DNA of 64,000 bases from Achromobacter spanius (GTDB lineage Bacteria; Pseudomonadota; Gammaproteobacteria; Burkholderiales; Burkholderiaceae_B). The stretch's first letter is position 1. Every line of letters starts with the position of its first letter. Made by a program: the position numbers and the translations under genes. Location of the stretch: the NCBI RefSeq assembly GCF_002812705.1, contig NZ_CP025030.1:2542001-2606000 (forward strand), given 5' to 3'. Positions 61,063 to 64,000 of this stretch are shown piece by piece. Below the pieces are notes generated by a model, which had not been told where the DNA came from, searched no databases, and saw only the letters and a list, made by a program, of their open reading frames with translations.

Positions 61063-61089
61063 TTTGCCTGCTTTGCCTGCTTTGGCTGC
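61063..61089. repeat. 9-bp tandem repeat, three units
   Basis: TTTGCCTGC twice, then TTTGGCTGC, in the gap between the fumarase gene (stop at 61129) and the periplasmic protein gene (start 61022). Confidence 0.75.
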
Positions 61090-61128
61090 CGCACCGGCTG
61101 CATGGATCGGCATGCTGCCACAAAGTGT

Positions 61129-62664
61129 TCACCGCTGCACCTCAATGTGGATGACCGCATGCGTGGCTCGGCCCAAGGCATCCACCGCAACGGTGACCGG
61201 CATGTCGCGCACCTCGAATTCGTGGATGGCCTCCATGCCCAGGTCCGCGAACGCCACCACGCGGGACGACGTGATGGACCGCGCCACAAGATAGGCGGCG
61301 CCACCGACCGCGCTCAAGTATGCGGCGCCATGCTGTTTGATGGCGTCGATGGCTACCTGGCCTCGTTCCGCCTTGCCTATCGTCACCAGCAGGCCGGTGT
61401 CCGCCAGCAGTTGCGGCATGAACTTGTCCATGCGTGTGGCGGTGGTCGGCCCTGCCGGCCCCACGGCTTCGCCGGCCACGGCGTCGACCGGCCCCACGTA
61501 GTAAAGCGCACGATTGCGCAGCGGCACCGGCAAGGGTGCGCCCTGGTTCAGCAGGTCGGCCATGCGTTTGTGGGCGGCGTCGCGCCCGGTCAACAGCTTG
61601 CCTGACAGCAACAGCGTTTCACCGGCCGCCCAGGTGGCGACGTCGGCTTGTGTGAGGGTGTCCAGGTTTACCCGTCTGCCTTCCTGCGTGGGCAGCGCGT
61701 CCGGGATGCCGTCCCAGGTTGCTGGGTCGGGCGGCGGGAACCGCGCGGGTCCGGCAGCGGGCATGTCGAAGGACACAAAGCGCGTGGCGGCGCAGTTGGG
61801 TACCAGCGCCACCGGCAACAACGCGGCGTGCGAGGGCGCGGTGGCGACCTTCACGTCCAGCACCGTGGTGTCGCCGCCCAGGCCCTGTGCGCCGATGCCC
61901 AGCGCGTTGATCCGTTGGTAGACCTCGGTGCGTAGCTGTTCTTCGGGCGTAAGGGCGTCGGGTTTGCCGGTCTCGGGCCTGCCGGCGCCGCGCGCCAGCA
62001 GTTGCGCCATGTCGATGGGGGCGAACAAGGCGCGCTTGGCCAGGGCAAGCGCCTGTTCGGGCGTGCCGCCGATGCCCAGGCCGAGCACCCCGGGCGGACA
62101 CCAGCCCGCACCCATGCCCGGCAATTGCGACACCACCCAATCCGCAACGGAGTCGCTGGGGTTGAGCATCGCGTAGCGCGTCTTGGCATCCCCGCCGCCG
62201 CCCTTGGCGACGACGGTCAAGCGTAGTTCCTCGCCTTCGACCAGGTCGACTTGCAGCACAGCGGGCGTGTTGTCGCGGGTGTTGCGGCGTGCGCCCAGCG
62301 GGTCCTGGATCATCGACGCGCGCAGTGGGTTGGTGGCGCAACCGTAGGCGCGGGCGACGCCTCGGTTGACGATGGTTTGCAGGCTGGGCGTGGGGCCCGG
62401 GCCGTCATGCTGGATGCGTACATTCATCCCCATGCTGACGTAGATGTGCACCACGCCCGTGTCCTGGCAGACGGGTCGGCGGGCTTGCGCGCTGAGCTTG
62501 CTGTTGATCAGCAGTTGCAGCAGCGCATGGCGGGCCGCCGCCTTGCTCTCGACCGCGTGCGCCGCCTTCAGGGCTTGCACGAAGTCCGCCGGATGCGTGT
62601 GGCTGATGGCCTGCAACGCGTCGGCAATACTCGATTCAATATCCGTGGCAGCAACGACGCGCAT
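61129..62664 (-). CDS. class I fumarate hydratase-type enzyme
   Basis: A 511-residue iron-sulfur hydro-lyase with both alpha and beta regions fused. CQDTGVVHIYVSMG (about 65-80), ATNPLRASMIQDPL and GLGIGGTPEQALALAK lie in the alpha part; the beta part has GRDAAHKRMADLLNQ and GPTTATRMDKFMPQLL. Cys residues C66, C109 and C189 or C279 are candidates for the cluster. It interconverts fumarate and malate, or tartrate-like analogues. It begins 12 nt after a Bug gene. Confidence 0.88.
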   Translation of the reverse strand: MRVVAATDIESSIADALQAISHTHPADFVQALKAAHAVESKAAARHALLQLLINSKLSAQARRPVCQDTGVVHIYVSMGMNVRIQHDGPGPTPSLQTIVNRGVARAYGCATNPLRASMIQDPLGARRNTRDNTPAVLQVDLVEGEELRLTVVAKGGGGDAKTRYAMLNPSDSVADWVVSQLPGMGAGWCPPGVLGLGIGGTPEQALALAKRALFAPIDMAQLLARGAGRPETGKPDALTPEEQLRTEVYQRINALGIGAQGLGGDTTVLDVKVATAPSHAALLPVALVPNCAATRFVSFDMPAAGPARFPPPDPATWDGIPDALPTQEGRRVNLDTLTQADVATWAAGETLLLSGKLLTGRDAAHKRMADLLNQGAPLPVPLRNRALYYVGPVDAVAGEAVGPAGPTTATRMDKFMPQLLADTGLLVTIGKAERGQVAIDAIKQHGAAYLSAVGGAAYLVARSITSSRVVAFADLGMEAIHEFEVRDMPVTVAVDALGRATHAVIHIEVQR

Positions 62665-62676
62665 GATGGCTCATCC

Positions 62677-63657
62677 TTACTGCAAGGTGATGCCGGCTTG
62701 CTTGATCACCTGCGCCCAGCGTTTTCCTTCGTCGGCGGTGAACTGCTGGAAGGCGGCGGGCGCGTACTGATCGGCAGGCAGCAGCTTGATGCCTTGTTCC
62801 ACCATCTTTCCGGTGAAGGTGGCGTCCGCCAGCGCCTTCTGCCAGGCCTGGTACATCGTTTGCACCACCTTGTCGGGCGTGCCCTTGGGCGCATACAAGC
62901 CGTACCACGTGGATACCTGGAAGTTCGGTATCGCTTTTTCCGCCATGGTGGGCACGTTCGGAAACTGCGGCATGCGGTCGGCGGAGGTCAGGCCCAGCGC
63001 CCGCACCTTGCCGCCCTGCGTCTGCGGCAAGGCCGTATTGGTCTGGTCGAACATGGCGTCCACCTGATTGCCCATCAGGTCATTGAGCGCCGGCCCCGCG
63101 CCCTTGTAGGCGATGGGCGTGATGGTGATGCCGGCCTGGCTGGCGAACATGGCCGCCACCAGATGCGAAGTAGACCCCACGCCCGCGTTGCTGAAGTTCA
63201 GCTTGCTGGGGTGCTGCTTGCCGTAGTCGATCAGTTCGGACATGGATTTGTAGGGCGAGGATTCACCCACCAGCAGCACCAGCGGCGTATCGGGAAAGCG
63301 GAATACGGCCTGGAAGTCTTTCACGGGGTCGTACTGCAAGCGGGCGTAGAGGGACGGCGCCGCCGCCATGTAGCCGATATGACCCACCAGGAAGGTGTAG
63401 CCGTCGGGCGCGGACTTGGCGGCCTTGGCCGCGCCGATCGTGCCGCCCGCACCGCCCACGTTCTCGATCAGGATGGTCTGTTTCAGTTCTTGCGCCACGC
63501 GGTTCGCCACGTTGCGCGCCATGGCGTCGGTGGGGCCGCCGGCCGCAAAGGGAACGATCCAGGTTATGGCCCGGGAAGGGTAGTTGTCTTGCGCTTGCGC
63601 GCCCATCGGCAAGGCGAACGCGCCCGCGACGGTCAGTGCCGCCATCCAGTTCTTCAT
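62677..63657 (-). CDS. Bug-family solute-binding protein
   Basis: A 326-residue periplasmic binding protein. The signal peptide ends near AQAQ (20-23). WIVPFAAGGPTDAMAR, ILIENVGGAGGTIG, IAYKGAGPALNDLMGNQ (Asn instead of Gly) and PNVPTMAEKA identify the family. It sits between a lyase gene (52 nt) and the fumarase gene (12 nt), so it probably imports a compound from which the lyase releases fumarate. Confidence 0.93.
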   Translation of the reverse strand: MKNWMAALTVAGAFALPMGAQAQDNYPSRAITWIVPFAAGGPTDAMARNVANRVAQELKQTILIENVGGAGGTIGAAKAAKSAPDGYTFLVGHIGYMAAAPSLYARLQYDPVKDFQAVFRFPDTPLVLLVGESSPYKSMSELIDYGKQHPSKLNFSNAGVGSTSHLVAAMFASQAGITITPIAYKGAGPALNDLMGNQVDAMFDQTNTALPQTQGGKVRALGLTSADRMPQFPNVPTMAEKAIPNFQVSTWYGLYAPKGTPDKVVQTMYQAWQKALADATFTGKMVEQGIKLLPADQYAPAAFQQFTADEGKRWAQVIKQAGITLQ

Positions 63658-63709
63658 GACTTGTCTCCGTTGTGCTGCTGTCTTTTTATGAATCAGAAAA
63701 GGCTGCCGT

Positions 63710-64000
63710 TCAGGCTGGCCCGGTGTAGGGATGGGCCAGCACCTGGTCCACCATCTTGGGGGCAGCCCCCAGGTAATTGGCGGGGTCGCACAGGCGTTCG
63801 ATGGCGTCGTCGGCCAGGCGCTGCGTTACCCGCGCATCTTTTTTCAGCACATCGGCCAGACGGCCACGCGTGGTGGCGGCGATGCGGCAGGCGTCATACA
63901 CGACGTCGTGCGCGGTCTGGCGGCCGATGTGCGGCGCCAGGCCCATCATCACGGCTTCTGCCACGATAAGCCCGCCCGACAGGTCCAGATTGCTTGCCAT
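63710..64000 (-). CDS. ASL/PcaB-superfamily lyase, C-terminal part, cut by the window edge
   Basis: The last 96 residues of an argininosuccinate/adenylosuccinate lyase-superfamily protein. LDLSGGLIVAEAVMMGLAPHIG and RQTAHDVVYDACR are the C-terminal helices of carboxymuconate cycloisomerase-like members. The catalytic loop is beyond the edge. It is first in view of the lyase-Bug-fumarase operon. A second lyase of the same superfamily is at 25328-26692. Confidence 0.8.
   Translation of the reverse strand: MASNLDLSGGLIVAEAVMMGLAPHIGRQTAHDVVYDACRIAATTRGRLADVLKKDARVTQRLADDAIERLCDPANYLGAAPKMVDQVLAHPYTGPA

Noticed and set aside
59031..61154. 707-codon + strand frame across benE and the periplasmic protein gene
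   Set aside because: It spans two opposite-strand genes and the tandem array and has no recognisable domain; antisense shadow.

Overview
The window is high-GC beta-proteobacterial chromosome, most like Achromobacter or Bordetella (Alcaligenaceae). The main pointer is nine Bug-family periplasmic solute-binding proteins (TctC-like) in 64 kb, with LysR, IclR, MocR and FecI/FecR regulators around small catabolic operons. No rRNA, tRNA, CRISPR array, transposase or phage gene was seen. The organism call is inference from gene content.

Left part (1-10.4 kb): a Bug-sulfatase-FAD oxidase operon whose Bug gene carries an apparent frameshift in a C tract, followed by a LysR gene and a lipoprotein gene. 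Next come a LysR / 2-hydroxyacid dehydrogenase / Bug group and a TetR-MFS pair with a clear palindromic operator.

Catabolic core (10.4-30.5 kb): a ten-gene leftward operon (20077 to 10404) holds five different Bug proteins, a pyrone-dicarboxylate-hydrolase-like amidohydrolase, an RraA/CHA-aldolase-like protein, a 2-hydroxyacid dehydrogenase, a cyclase-family hydrolase and an SMP-30 lactonase. An IclR gene lies divergently at its head. A second leftward operon (28156 to 21076) encodes a D-2-hydroxyacid FAD dehydrogenase, an adenylosuccinate-lyase-family lyase, a Bug, a mercaptopyruvate sulfurtransferase and a BisC-type molybdoenzyme. It is divergent from a second IclR gene. An almost identical 39-bp double operator lies both in that divergent region and in front of a MmgE/PrpD gene, defining a small regulon.

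Middle (30.7-47 kb): a VapBC-type toxin-antitoxin pair with its terminator; a LysR / Fe-alcohol dehydrogenase / MHS transporter / ketoglutarate-semialdehyde dehydrogenase cluster; and an iron-uptake block (PepSY protein, FecI sigma with Fur-like box, FecR, STN-type TonB receptor). These are followed by an EamA exporter with AraC regulator and a second TonB receptor with a DUF2946 protein.

Right part (47-64 kb): an AhpD-NmrA-Ohr operon, a LysR gene, a cupin, an ECF41 sigma, a DedA protein and a hydrolase-MBL-SDR operon. Three of these promoters share one architecture: a TGTTGY-N7-RCAACA box, exactly 44 nt, then TACGAT. They look like one LysR regulon. After a ChaA antiporter, a glycine-zipper protein, a MocR regulator and a BenE transporter, the window ends with a lyase-Bug-class I fumarase operon. 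Short 13-18 bp tandem repeats recur at gene ends, several of them containing the stop codon.
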